Made by a program: the position numbers and the translations under genes
NCBI GenBank assembly: GCA_019096065.1
Contig: JAGUCH010000002.1
Coordinates: 16,752,501 to 16,816,500 of the forward strand
Length of the DNA stretch: 64,000 bases
From: Paracyclopina nana
Lineage: Eukaryota > Arthropoda > Copepoda > Cyclopoida > Cyclopettidae
Reading direction: 5' to 3'
Shown: one piece after another, positions 11,901 through 23,250 of the stretch
Layout: the number at the start of each line of letters is the position of its first letter
How positions within the stretch are numbered: the first letter of the stretch is position 1
Notes under the pieces: model-generated
The model's input: only the letters and a program-made list of their open reading frames with translations
The model's database searches: none
What the model was told of the DNA's origin: nothing

Positions 11901-12367
11901 TATAGCCGAGCTGAACTCGCTCCGCTTGAAAAATCCGGAATGTGCAGTAGTGGTAAATGGTCTGATTTATAAGGAGGGGAAATTTCTGGGGAGCTCGGCC
12001 AAGGTCGAGGATCAGTTTCTCGCGCGGCGGATGATTGGATGAGGAGCGGGATGTCGCAATCGAGTTTGGCCCCAAGCAGCCCATTTCATGATCATCATTT
12101 CGGGGCAAGCCAGCTCCATGATGTCCTATGGAGCGGATGGGAGCGGGCGGGGCAGCTGTAGGCCATTTTTATGGGCTGCTGCACTTGCAACCAGGTCGCG
12201 TCTGATGGTCACCTCCGCCACACACTCACCAATTTTGGGTAGACACGACTGCTATTCTACTCTATATATGCATTTCACTCGCTCAATGCCATCGTGGTCA
12301 ACCTACTACTACCATTTTTACACTGCAGTGCTCCTTTAGCTATGGGCTACATAGGCTGCATAATAAT

Positions 12368-13318
12368 CCGCTAGGTGGAGCTGCGATTTGTTTTGATACG
12401 CGCACCCTTTACAATAGTCAAAAATGCCAAAAAGAACATTAATAGTAAATAATAGTACACTTCTGGCGTTAGCGAAAAGGTATCGTGTTTCGGCTTTATT
12501 TTGTGAATTATTTATTCCAAGTACGTGGGTTGACACTTGAGGTTTAACATAAGAAACTAGCACTCATCCGCTAGGAGGAGCTGCGATTTGTTTTGGCCGA
12601 AGTTGCAAAATTGACCGAACTATTTTCGCCATTTGCTAGTCAAAAATGCAAAAAAACATAAATAGTGACAAAATACACTTCTGTTAATTTGGCCCGTTAA
12701 GAGCACTTTGTGATATATTGGTTTCAATTCGGTGGGTTGGCTCTTGAGGTTTAACCAAACTAATGCTAGGTGGAGCTGCGGTTTGTTTGGGTAGAAATTG
12801 CAAAATGAGCTAGTTCCGCCATTTGCTTGCCAAAAGTGCCCAAACCATCAATAGTGAAAAAATCCACTTCTAGCAATTCTATTCTGAAAAGAAACCGTAT
12901 GATAGGTGCTTTAATTTGTGTTTTGGGATGTATTTTGTCAATTATTCAGATGAACACTCGAGCATTAACTTAAGAAACTAACACTAATAGCAATGGCACA
13001 CTTCTTCTGGTATTGCATCATAAAAAATATTGTGTTTCAGGCTTTTTTTTTGAAGTGTTGATTCCAAGCCCGCGGGTTGACACTTGAGGTTTAACATAAG
13101 AAACTAGTACTCATCCGCTAGGAGGAGCTGCGATTTGTTTTGGCCGAAGTTGCAAAATAGACTGAACTATTCTCGCCATTAGCTTGTCAAAAATGCCAAA
13201 AAACATAAATAGTGAAAAAATCGACTTCTGGCATTTTTCTGAAAATAAGCTATGTGATCTGGGATTTATTTTGTGAAATATCGATTCCAATTCCGCGGGT
13301 TGACACTTGAGGTTAAAA
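12368..13318 (+). repeat. Tandem array 1 of a roughly 200-bp unit
   Basis: At least four units, all in the same orientation. Each opens with CCGCTAGGTGGAGCTGCG or a close variant (core words at 12371, 12571, 12766 and 13118) and continues with GATTTGTTTTGGCCG, TTTTCGCCATT, a CACTTCTGG block and GGGTTGACACTTGAGG. Spacing is about 195-200 bp, with a longer, degraded stretch before the last unit. Not coding. Confidence 0.8.
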
Positions 13319-14223
13319 GCGCGCGTGAATGAATCCTCAATCATTTACGGCAGGCCAAAAATGCCCAAAAAGTGGCACTTTGCCAGCAAGGAAAACATCC
13401 ACTCGCGTGTGACCCTCACCCTGATTACTATTTACACAACACATATTGACTCAGCAGATTCCAGAGTCGTCGGCCATTCTTTGATTAATGACAACGCTAG
13501 CCTACCAAGTCACGATTTTCACCCCCTCTATGATTAGCTAGTACATGGGGATGCCATCAAATGATCTTCATTTCCGGATGCTCATTTCATTTTTCTTCAT
13601 CTCAAGATTGATTGGATTGCCTTTTTGGCAGTTTTACTTTTAGATCAAAAAGCCAACTTGGTGGCCTTCCATGAATGGAAAATCAGATGTCCATTCTAAA
13701 AATGTAGCAGCTGAAGTTGACCAAAACTAGTTTATAATCAAACACCTGGATGTTTTGGTACACATTGCTACGGGCTTTGGAATTCTGTTTTTCATCCTGT
13801 GGCCTTTTTGGCGCTGTGGCCTTGATTTTCCAAGCACTTTCAAGTTGCTGATCAAACGACAAACAAGTTGTCACATGCTGCCAAAATGCATCACCAATAT
13901 CATGCAAAATATGTATGCATGGTATCTTTAGCTTGCATTTGAATCACTGTCAATAATTTAACTTTCTGCCACTTGACCTCGAATTTAAGAGCGTTGGCCA
14001 TACCTACTCAGCGATGACAGCTCTATTTATTATTCCTTGATCTGGTTAGTCAATTTTTGAGTCATGCTCAGCTTTGTAACAAGTGCCCTAAGTAGCAGGA
14101 TGACTATGCAACATTCCCTCCTTATTAGCTCAGCACACTTCACTGCACTGGAGAGGATTTTTGAAGCTTTGGCAGAGATACACAAAATTGTTTATGCTCA
14201 TGTCATACATCCTTGTTGCAATA

Positions 14224-14602
14224 AGGCAAAGGCGTACAGTCGCTAGATTCGCAGCGCCATCTAGCCACGCAACTTGGGCAAGTACATTTGACATGGCTGC
14301 ACTACAAAGACGATCAAAAATTGGCAATTTTTCGGCTGTGCGAGCACTTGTACCTAAAACTTCATCAATGTGACATAATCTAAAGGTAAGGTGGGGCCCT
14401 TTCAAGCCAAATAACCATATGCAACGCAGGCAAATGTACTAGTTTTTCATTATCGAAACCAAATTTTTCTGGCCTGGCTACGCTCATCAGCCAATCAAAT
14501 TGCCGCTCGATATCACATGATGAGTTTCGTGCAAGGCAGTTTTTCCCAAAATACTTGCTCGAAAAGCGCCATCTATCGAAAAAGTGTGTCCCTCCTCTGC
14601 CT
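14224..14602 (-). mobile_element. TA-MITE copy 3
   Basis: Inverted copy. It begins AGGCAAAGGCG after TA and ends CCTCCTCTGCCT before TA. Terminal words CAGCGCCATCTAGCC and AAGCGCCATCTATCG are complements of the family's AGATGGCGCT words. It pairs in opposite orientation with copy 4, 560 bp away. Confidence 0.83.
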
Positions 14603-15162
14603 TATAATGCAGTTTTAATGCTGCTGCAAGCTCATAGATCCTTGAGTGGTTTCCAACCTGGGCACATGCAGCATCAGCCTTTTTTCTGAGGTGTTGTCGT
14701 CGCGGGTATGTCCTAGGCATCCTGGCTCGTCGGTGTGGTCATTGCTAGGTCGTTTCTTTCTCGCGCTTTTGGCCCCGCGGCGCAAGTTCCTGGAGCGGCG
14801 GCGGCCTGAGTGCGCGAGCTTCGCTGATCCTTAGTTTCCTAGTGTGCCTTATTGAAGCAAACTCAGTCACACTTCCAACTCGGGCCGGTCCACACGCACC
14901 GCAACGACTTTCTAATCCGGCATCGAAAGAGACACTACTTGCTTCCAAATTCCGCGAGCCCACATATGAAGTGCAGATAGGGCACACGAGGCACAATCGA
15001 AGGCTATCATCATGATGAAACCCGCACTTGGGGTAAGTTAAATAGGTCAATTATACCTATACCGGTTTGCCCACAATCGACAGTTTTCGTAGCAAGACCG
15101 CGAGCACAAGCAGTCAATGGTGAAAGTCTAGGAGCAAAATTCTTGGATTCGCTGTGTGTATA

Positions 15163-15541
15163 AGGCAGAGGAGGGACGCACTTTTTCGTTAGATGGCGCT
15201 TTTCGAGCAAGTATTTTGGGAAAAACTGCCTTGCGCGAAACTCAGCATGTGATTATTGGTGGCAATTTGATTGGCTGATATGCGGAGCTAGACGAAAAAA
15301 ATTAAGTTTCAACAATGCAAAGCTTGAAAATTTGCGTAAATCGAAAAAAGTATTATGGCTTGAAAGGGAGCCATTTTGTTTGTAGATTACGTCATATTAA
15401 TGAAATTTTCGGCAAAAGTGCTTAAAAAGCCAAACAATTGCCAATTTTTTATCGTCTTTGTAGCGCAGCCATGTCAAATGTACTTGCCCAAGTTGCGTGG
15501 CTAGATGGCGCTGCGAATCTAGCGATTGTACGCCTTTGCCT
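15163..15541 (+). mobile_element. TA-MITE copy 4
   Basis: 379 bp with well-kept ends (AGGCAGAGGAGGGAC and CGCCTTTGCCT), flanked by TA on both sides. Words GTTAGATGGCGCTTTT and GGCTAGATGGCGCTGCG lie near the two ends, on the same strand. Confidence 0.85.
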
Positions 15542-16013
15542 TATTGCTTTGCATTTTCACTTATACTCGATACAGCTTTTTTGCCTGGGCTAAAAAAGCC
15601 CAGCTCCTCGGTGGCTTATGATGATTGCCAAGCTCCTAATGAGTGGGTTGGGTTACGTCACACAATATTCACTTTATCGTGGCAAAAAGCAGCCATCCGC
15701 TTTTTCTTGGAAGCCTTCTGGCTCTCGTCATCAAGTATCCAACCCTAGCACTTTGTTGAATCCTTGAAACGCCACACTTGGGCATACATGTCAGGCTAAT
15801 TCGCAATTGGCTAAAAAAATCATATCTAGCTCGTGGGAAAGCAAAACTCAGCCGCGTTGGCCTTGTATTGTTTTGAGACCTTTGTAGGACCGCCGCGCGT
15901 TGAAATCTCCCAACTCTCTTCTCGCGCGTTTTCCGGTCATGAGATGAGCTAATGAGCTCTTTTGTCTCGAAGGATGCCAAGATCCCCTGGAATTTTGTTC
16001 GTTAGTCGTTTTA

Positions 16014-16394
16014 GGGCGTTCCCATATTGACTGGTTAGTCAAGTTAAGCCAGGAGAAAAGTTACGCTTACCTCAGCTCCGTTCCCAGATATTTAAGAAAG
16101 TCGATCTTAACTTTGCTTAATTTTATGTAGTACCCTCTTGCTTGCTACATTAAGTTAGGTTGCTTAGCTGAATTTAAGTGTTCGCTGAGTAGCAACCGAA
16201 GCTCGCTTGCTTTAGATAAGCTAAGTTAGCTCATCAGTCGCTGATATCAAATGCGTTGGCGCGTCAGCTTGGCAGCCACCTTAACTCAGCTAAAACCAAC
16301 TGAACTCAGCTCGAAAGAGCTGAACTTAGCCAATCGAGTAAGGTGGCTGTTTCAGCTAGGTAACTCAACTGAAAATTCGAATATGCGATCGCCC
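16014..16394 (+). mobile_element. TTA-type MITE (PIF/Harbinger-like), full copy 2
   Basis: 381 bp, closely similar to 10750-11131 over its whole length, including both GGGCG/CGCCC ends. Flanks are TTA on the left and TAT on the right, so the target duplication is not exact here. Confidence 0.65.
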
Positions 16395-17165
16395 TATTGG
16401 CGCCGCGCACATTAAGTGTGAAGAAATTGCCGTTGGCTGACCAATTAAGCACGGATGAGCATTTAGAGGTCAGGGTAAGAAAGTCATGGTTCGTCATCTC
16501 TTTTGATGACCATCGAAATTCCAGCTATGCCTGCCATTATTGGCAAGGCAAGGAAATCCTTCTGCTGGATATGGCACATAATTGGAGGTTCACTTTCTTG
16601 TGATAAATTGCAGCCCGAGTCACTTTTCCAGGATATTTGTAGCAGCTCAAGTCGTGCGTAGTAGCATTGTTATCTTGCCATTTTCCCAGCGTGGAATAGC
16701 TGTACATTTTGTTTGTGCCTGCGTTTAAAGTCAGATGTCAAGTTCAATCATCTTGTTGGGCAAATTGGCAGTTTCTCATGGGCAAAAACATGGAATGCTA
16801 CAAATTTGCGGGTCCATGGCCGCATCACTTGGACGAAGCGTGCTCATAATAACAATGATGTTTACGTGCCCTACATGATGATAGGGCAACGCAAAGATCA
16901 GCCAAGGGCAGCAAGTATAGTGAAGCCTTTTCGGACCAAAATCTGCCTTGGCGAAGGTCTGCGCAGGAATTTCAGCCATATGGCATTATTATATCAGTCC
17001 GTTGGTGTCAATGATGATCAATAAATAGCTGACCTCGCGAAATGCTAAGCACTCCTCACTGCATGGGCGTGGGAAGCCGAGTTTCACTCAAGTGATTAGC
17101 AAAAAGTGGCCATTTCATGCATATACTATAGGCGTATCCCCATCTCATATGGAGAGATACAAATC

Positions 17166-18290
17166 CGCTAGATGGCGCTGCAATTTGTTTGTGTCAGAGT
17201 TGCGCGCGAGGCACAACTGTTTTCGCCATTAGGTAGCAAAAAATGCCATAAATACTAATTGGAAAAAAAACCACTTCTGGTAATTTTGTCCTTTTCGCAG
17301 ACATCTCGTGATTCAGGCTGTATTTTGTGAAGTATTGGTTTCAAATCCGTGGGTTTTAAAACACATTTAAACTTATCAGCTAGATAGCGCTTCAGTTTGT
17401 TTTTGTATAAGTTATAAAACTCAACTATTTCCGCCATTGGCTAGCATAAAATGCCATAAATACTAACAGTGAAAAAAAGCACTTCTGGTAATTTTGTCCA
17501 TATCGCAAACATCTCGTGATTCAGGCTTCATTTTGTGGAGTATTGGTTTCAATTCCATGGGTTTTAGAACGCTTTGAAACTAATCCTCTAGATGGAGCTT
17601 CAATTTGTTTTTGTGGAAGTTATGAAACAGACTCAACTATTTTCGCCATTGGCTAGCATAAAATGCCATAAATACTAATAATGAAAAAAAGCACTTTTGG
17701 TAATTTTGTCCATATTGCGTACATTTTGTGTTTCAGGCTGTATTATTTGAAGTATTGGTTTCAATTCCATGGGTTTTAAAACACTTTGAAACAAATCCTC
17801 TAGATGGAGCTTCGATTTGTTATTGTGGAAGTTATGAAACAGACTGAACTATTTTTGCCATTAGGTAGCAGAAAATATTAATCAAGGATCACAAACATAT
17901 CGTGATTCAGGCTGTATTTTGGAAAATTTTGGCTCCAATTTCGTGGGTTTAAAACACTTAGAAACTTATATCCGCTAGATGGCGCTTCATTTTTTTAGAA
18001 TGAACTATTTTCGCCATTAGGTAGAAAAAATGCCAGAATATATTAATGTAGTGAGAAAAGCTACTATTGGTATTTTTGCGCGTAAGGAATCACAAACATC
18101 TCGTGATTCCGGCTGTATTTTGTGAATTATGACTCTCTTGGTTTTACATAAGTTTTCCGCTAGGTGGAGCTGCGATTTGTGTGGGTAGAGGTTGCGCCAA
18201 AGACTGAACATTTTTTCGCCATTAGCTAGTCAAAAATGCCAAAAATCACCAATGGCAGAAAAATCCATTTCTGGCATTTTTTTTTTCAAT
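17166..18290 (+). repeat. Tandem array 2 of the roughly 200-bp unit
   Basis: Six units in one orientation, with core words at 17168, 17390, 17588, 17800, 17975 and 18160 (spacing about 175-222 bp). Units open CCGCTAGATGGCGCTGC or variants such as CCTCTAGATGGAGCTTC, then share TTTTCGCCATTAG, AAAATGCCATAAATACTAAT, CACTTCTGG, CATCTCGTGATTCAGGCTG and GTGGGTTTTAAAACAC. Related to array 1 but separately diverged. Not coding. Confidence 0.82.
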
Positions 18291-19157
18291 GCCATGATTG
18301 AATGGATTGCGCGTATTTTTTTTGGGGGGGGGCGGCTCAACACGCATGCTAAAAAGCCCATCAGACGGCGTCCTTGATGGACTGACCAGCATTGGAGCAC
18401 GCTATGCTTGAGCCGACGACCCCCTGCTGCCCGGAATTGCATCGTCGGATGCTCAGATAGAGATCTTAGATGGGGAGGGAAAAGTCTGCATATCTTGCTG
18501 CTATATGGCCGAGATGCTAAAAAGGTGTCCTTGGGCTCTGAAAGAATTCTCGAGTCCAAGGAGAAAATTCATTCTTCCAATGCTGCTCCAAAGTGCCATA
18601 GGCCACCCCGCGCCATTATATATGGCCCACACCTTGGAAAATGGACTCGGGGCGACGCGTGAGGGAATGCCAGACATTGCAGTTAACAAAAAGGATGTCA
18701 ATCATTCTAAAGTGGGAAATAATCCGACTGCCGCAAGGACTCCGGAGTCGCCCATTATGGATCTTGGCAAGTGCACCAAATCGTGCCTGGCAATGAGTGA
18801 TTAATAGAATTTTTAGAGGCTGCTACAATGCCTAGCATTTTGGATTTTGGGCGCGGCCGTGGATCATCATCATGGCTGACTCGGCGATTATCGTGATGAC
18901 ATCATGATCCATCCGGTGGTGGCCAATTTCCGACATATCTTCTTCTTGCTCCGGCATTCCTGCCCAGGCCAAGGAGGGTCTATGATGGCCACAAAATAAC
19001 AGGAGTGACCTTCGCCGAAATTAGGGACCTTCATCTGACCTACGGATCTTCCCAAAAAATGCTGCTCGTGCCAGAAAATCACTAAATGGCATTGGCATTA
19101 CTCCCTATATGTATACATGTAGCTCCTATTTTTGAGCTAGGAATAAAAACGGGCCGA

Positions 19158-19163
19158 TATAAA
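19158..19163 (+). promoter_or_regulatory. Possible TATA box for the cysteine-rich repeat gene
   Basis: TATAAA about 225 bp upstream of the first in-frame ATG. If used, a short first exon and an intron ending at the acceptor CTCTTTTGCAG (19403-19413) would be expected, as in many arthropod secreted-protein genes. The first exon was not identified with certainty. Confidence 0.25.
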
Positions 19164-19383
19164 TGTTTCGCTCCTCTGCGAAGGTCAGGTGGTCGAAAAA
19201 AGGTAGCATATCTTTGATTGAACTGTGCCAAGTCATTGTCACAATCTTTTTGCTCGGTCAAGTCCAAGGTAGACGACTGCTACCTGTTTCAGATCAGATA
19301 TGGATGCCCGTTTCACAATCCTGGCAAAGGATTACTCACACACACTTTGATTTTCTCTCCAACCTACTATATAATGTTTCGCA

Positions 19384-22300
19384 ATGCTTAATGACCTTCG
19401 TGCTCTTTTGCAGTTCCTCCTCACCACGACTCTTCTCGTGGGGCTCGCGGCCGCCAAGCCCAGCCCACAGGACAGCTATGGGGCCCCCCAGGCCGACCCC
19501 GTCGTAGACGGCTACGGAGCCCCCAAGGCCCCGCCCTGCCGCACCCAAAAGTCCCCCAACCCCATCCCCGGAGCGGAGTGCTCCGCTGACGCTCCGGAAT
19601 GCCAGCAACAATGCCAAACCGTGTACGAGCCCAAGTGCGAGATCCAGTACGAGGCGGAGTGCAAGACGGTCCAGGACCAGAAGTGCGAGACCAAGTACGA
19701 GGACGAATGCTCGACCACGTACGAGCAGGTGTGTCGCACCGAGTACGATTCCCAGTGCGACACCGTCTATGACACCAAGTGCGAGACCACGTACGAAACC
19801 GTGTATGAGGACAAATGCGAAACGGTCTACGAGGACCAATGCCAGACGGTGTACGATCAAAAGTGCGAGACCCGTTACGAGGACAAGTGCGAGACCGTGT
19901 ACGAGACGAAATGCGAGCAGCAGTACGAGCAGCAGTGCCAGCAGGTCCAGGATCAGGAGTGCAGGTCGGAGAACGAGCGCAAGTGCGAGACCTCGTACGA
20001 GACCAAGTGCGAGACCACGTACGAGACCTCGTACGATCAGGTGTGCAACACCGTTGAGGAGCAAAAGTGCGAGACCGTCTATGACACCATCACGGACCAG
20101 AAGTGCGAGACCGTCTACGAGACCGTGTACGAGCAAAAGTGCTCCACCGCCTACGATACCGTGAACGAGGAGAAGTGCGAGACCAAGTACGACACCGTTC
20201 AGGAGCAGCAGTGCGCCACCGTCTACGATACGGTGAACGAGGAGAAATGCGAGACCAAGTATGACACGGTCAACGAGCAAAAGTGCGAGACCCAGTACAT
20301 CACGGAGTACGACCAAAAGTGCGAGACCAAGTACGATACCCAGTACGACACCCAATGCGATACGGTCTACGACACCGTCTATGAGGACAAGTGCGAGACC
20401 AAGTACGACACCAAGTGCGAGACTGTGTACGATACGGTCTACGATACGGAGTACGACACCAAGTGCGAGACCCAGTACGAGACCGAGTACACCACCGAGT
20501 ACAAGGAGGAGTGCAGCACTGCCTACGACACCAAATGCGAGACCGCCTATGACACCGTCTACGAGAACCAGTGTCAGACCACCTACGACACCAAGTGCGA
20601 AACCCAGTACGAGACGGTGTACGAGCAGAAGTGCGAGACCAAGTACGAGACCCAATGCCAGACCCAGTACGACACCATTCAGGAGCAAAAGTGCGAGACC
20701 CAGTACGAGAACGAGTGTAGCACCGTCTATGAGACGGAGTACGATACCCAGTGTCGCACCGAATACCGCACCGAGTACGAGACCCAGTACGAGACCAAAT
20801 GCGAGACGAGGTACGAGCAGAAATGCGAGACCAGGTACGAAACCGAGTACGAAACCCAGTACGAGCAAGAGTGCCGCCAAGTGCCCGAGCAGGAGTGCTC
20901 AACCACCTACGAGAGCGTCTGCGAGACCCAGTACGAAACCGAGTACGAGGAGGTGTGCGACCAGGCTGCTCCAGACGCATACGGCGCTCCCAAGGCTGCT
21001 CCAGTGTCCAACGCTTACGGCTCTCCCGCTGGCGACTCCTATGGATCCCCCCAGGCAGCCGCGGACTCCTATGGAGCTCCCCAAGCTGCGCCCTGCCGCC
21101 AAGTGCCCAAGCAGGTGGAGAAGCAAAGCTGCAGAGATGTCCCCAGGGAGCAATGCAAGCAGGTGTACCGCTCCGAATGCCAGAACGTTCCCAAGCAGGT
21201 GCCCAAGCAGATTGAGAAGGAAAGCTGCGTCGATGTGCCAAGGGAGGAATGCAACCAGGTGCCGAGGCAGGTGCCCAAGCAGGTGCCCGAGGAGAAATGC
21301 GAGCAGGTGCCGAGGCAGGTGCCCAAGCAAAACTGCCAGCAGGTGGAGCGGCAAAACTGCTTCAATGTCCCCAGGCAAGTACCGAGGGAGGAGTGCCAGC
21401 AGGTGCCCAGGGAGGAGTGCAAGGATGTGCCCAGGCAACAGGAGAAGCAAAACTGCCAGCAAGTCCCGAGGGAGGTGTGCAACCCTGTCCCCAGACAGGT
21501 GGCCAGGGAGGAATGCCAGCAGGTGCCGAGGCAGGAGTGCCGCAACGTGCCCGTCCAGGTTCCCCAGCAGGTGGAGAAGCAAAACTGCCAACAGATCCCC
21601 AGACAGGTGCCCCGGCAACAAGGTAGGGAGGCGTGCGAGCAGGTTCAGCGCCAGGAATGCAACCCTGTGCCCCGACAAGTTCCCAGGCAGCAGTGCCAGC
21701 AGGTGCCCAGGCAGGTGGCGAGAGAGGAGTGCAAAAATGTGCCCCGCCAAGAGTCCAAGGAGGTGTGCCAGTCCATTCCGAGGGAGGTGCAGCGGCAGGA
21801 ATGCTACAACGTGCCCAGGCAGGTGCCCAGGGAGGAATGCCAATACGTGCCCAGACAAGTTGAGCGGCAGGAATGCTACAACGTGCCCAGGCAGGTGGCT
21901 CGACAAGAGTGTCAACAGGTGCCCCGGCAGGTGGAGAAGCAGGAATGCAACCAGATTCCCAGGCAGGTGGCGCGCGAGGCCTGCAAATACGTGCCGAGGC
22001 AGGAGTGCACCAACGTTCCCCGCCAGAATGAGGTGCAGAACTGCAATCAGATCCCCAGGGAGAACTGCTACGACGTGCCCAGGCAGGTGTGCGACCCCGT
22101 CTACAGGCAGGAGTGCCAGCAGGTGCCGAGGGAGGTGTGCAACCAGGTCCCGCGTCAACAGTGCAACCAGGTGGAGCGGCAGGAGTGCCGCGACGTGCCC
22201 CGCGAGCAGTGCAGCCCCGTGCCGCGCGAGTCGTGCAGCAAGGTGCCGCGCCAGCAGGAGGCGCAGAAATGCGGGCAGGTGCCCCGGCAGGAGTGTAAGC

Positions 22301-22560
22301 AGGTGCCCAGGCAGGCCTGCGACCAGGTGCCCCGCGAGAGCTGCCAGCAGGTGGAGAGGCAGGCCTGCTACAACGTGCCGCGCCAACAATGTGACCAGGT
22401 GGAAAAGCAGGCGTGCCGCGACGTGCCCCGCCAACAATGCACTCAGCAATGTACCAACTCCTACACTTGTCAAATCTGCGAGGCTCAAGACTCCTACGGA
22501 GCTCCCGTTGCCAATCCTCTCTCCAACTACTCCGCCGCCGCTGGGAAGAGGAAGAAGTAA
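19384..22560 (+). CDS. Giant secreted cysteine-rich tetrad-repeat protein
   Basis: A 1058-codon open frame. The first ATG (19384) gives a plausible signal peptide (MLNDLRALLQFLLTTTLLVG, then cleavage near AAA-KPS). A good splice acceptor ends at 19413 in the same frame, so the real first codons could come from an upstream exon. After a YGAP-motif segment comes an acidic repeat half (residues about 70-525) built of four-residue units Y/C-D/E-T-x (for example CETK YDTQ YDTQ CDTV). A linker rich in YGAP/YGSP motifs follows (about 527-568). Then comes a basic repeat half (about 570-1030) of units such as CQQV PRQV PREE. The C-terminus repeats the YGAP motif and ends in GKRKK. Cysteines stay on the four-residue register almost throughout. 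It is likely an extracellular structural protein (cuticle, shell or adhesive) that could be cross-linked through disulfides and tyrosines; that role is inference. I recognise no named family. Confidence 0.85.
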   Translation: MLNDLRALLQFLLTTTLLVGLAAAKPSPQDSYGAPQADPVVDGYGAPKAPPCRTQKSPNPIPGAECSADAPECQQQCQTVYEPKCEIQYEAECKTVQDQKCETKYEDECSTTYEQVCRTEYDSQCDTVYDTKCETTYETVYEDKCETVYEDQCQTVYDQKCETRYEDKCETVYETKCEQQYEQQCQQVQDQECRSENERKCETSYETKCETTYETSYDQVCNTVEEQKCETVYDTITDQKCETVYETVYEQKCSTAYDTVNEEKCETKYDTVQEQQCATVYDTVNEEKCETKYDTVNEQKCETQYITEYDQKCETKYDTQYDTQCDTVYDTVYEDKCETKYDTKCETVYDTVYDTEYDTKCETQYETEYTTEYKEECSTAYDTKCETAYDTVYENQCQTTYDTKCETQYETVYEQKCETKYETQCQTQYDTIQEQKCETQYENECSTVYETEYDTQCRTEYRTEYETQYETKCETRYEQKCETRYETEYETQYEQECRQVPEQECSTTYESVCETQYETEYEEVCDQAAPDAYGAPKAAPVSNAYGSPAGDSYGSPQAAADSYGAPQAAPCRQVPKQVEKQSCRDVPREQCKQVYRSECQNVPKQVPKQIEKESCVDVPREECNQVPRQVPKQVPEEKCEQVPRQVPKQNCQQVERQNCFNVPRQVPREECQQVPREECKDVPRQQEKQNCQQVPREVCNPVPRQVAREECQQVPRQECRNVPVQVPQQVEKQNCQQIPRQVPRQQGREACEQVQRQECNPVPRQVPRQQCQQVPRQVAREECKNVPRQESKEVCQSIPREVQRQECYNVPRQVPREECQYVPRQVERQECYNVPRQVARQECQQVPRQVEKQECNQIPRQVAREACKYVPRQECTNVPRQNEVQNCNQIPRENCYDVPRQVCDPVYRQECQQVPREVCNQVPRQQCNQVERQECRDVPREQCSPVPRESCSKVPRQQEAQKCGQVPRQECKQVPRQACDQVPRESCQQVERQACYNVPRQQCDQVEKQACRDVPRQQCTQQCTNSYTCQICEAQDSYGAPVANPLSNYSAAAGKRKK

Positions 22561-23120
22561 TTATTATTCCTTCAGTTGCCATATCATCTACCAACCCACT
22601 TACTACTCCACAACACCCCTAATTCACACCCCGAGGACCCCCTTCCCCCCATGTGACGTATCAGATGACGACATTAGGATGTGATAGACTTGCTCAAGCA
22701 CCTCCAATAGCTGACGACAAAAAAAGCAACATCGAAGAGGACGTTATTACACTACATATGTACCACGCGAGCAGCAGTATGTATATGGAGCTGCGTTCTT
22801 GGCTGACACACAGTAATCATTTGTTAAGTATCATATATGTTTGTTACCACTAATTTATTTTGATGATGATGTTACTGCTGTTTGTTACCAGAAAATATAT
22901 ACCTTCGTACTTTTTACCAGAGCTGGAGTGACTTCACATACGTCATGATGCCGCGTGGCCTTGACATGAGAAATTAACGCCTTGCTCCTCACACGAGAGA
23001 CGGCGAAAATCTTGATGATGATCCACGAGGGGCCGTGCCAAAACAGAGTGACACATAAAAAACATCCCCCCCAAAAAGTCTATCTAATTAGGGCTATGAT
23101 TAAAGAAATGCGGTTCTGCT
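22561..23120. other. Intergenic, 3' flank of the repeat-protein gene
   Basis: Pyrimidine-rich just after the stop, then AT-rich. No gene or clear poly(A) signal recognised. Confidence 0.4.
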
Positions 23121-23250
23121 CCGCTAGATGGCGCTGCGATTTGTTATTGGTGGAGTTGCGCGAACAAGGCTGCGCTGTTTTCGCCATTCGGCTGTCAAAA
23201 ATGCCAGAAAGCATGCATACTGGCAAAATCCACTTCTGGTATTTTTTCAT
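23121..23250 (+). repeat. Single roughly 200-bp-family unit
   Basis: Isolated unit beginning CCGCTAGATGGCGCTGCG, followed by GATTTGTT, TTTTCGCCATT, AAAATGCCAGAAAGC and CACTTCTGG, as in the tandem arrays. It lies 220 bp upstream of the small secreted-protein gene. Confidence 0.7.

Larger units (their letters stand above)
7945..19383. other. Gene-poor, repeat-rich region
   Basis: Apart from the repeats listed separately (10566-11131, 11548-11900, 12368-13318, 14224-14602, 15163-15541, 16014-16394 and 17166-18290), no gene is supported. Open frames here are short, overlap repeats or have no family resemblance. The segment 14610-15160, enclosed by two inverted MITE copies, is more GC-rich than its surroundings, but I recognise nothing in it. 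A weak exon cannot be excluded. Confidence 0.5.

Noticed and set aside
14745-15050. Minus-strand frame with CLVCPIC that looks like a zinc finger
   Set aside because: Only one pair of cysteines has suitable spacing, there is no recognisable domain and no splice support. The DNA is a segment enclosed by two MITEs.
19368-19374. TATATAA as the promoter of the cysteine-rich gene
   Set aside because: It lies only 10 bp before the first in-frame ATG, so transcription would begin past the only early start codon. The upstream TATAAA or a missing first exon is more likely.
19336-22684. Long open frames in the other frames and on the minus strand of the cysteine-rich gene (up to 807 codons)
   Set aside because: They come from the repetitive GC-rich codons of the real frame. 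They lack signal peptides and show the monotonous composition of repeat shadows.
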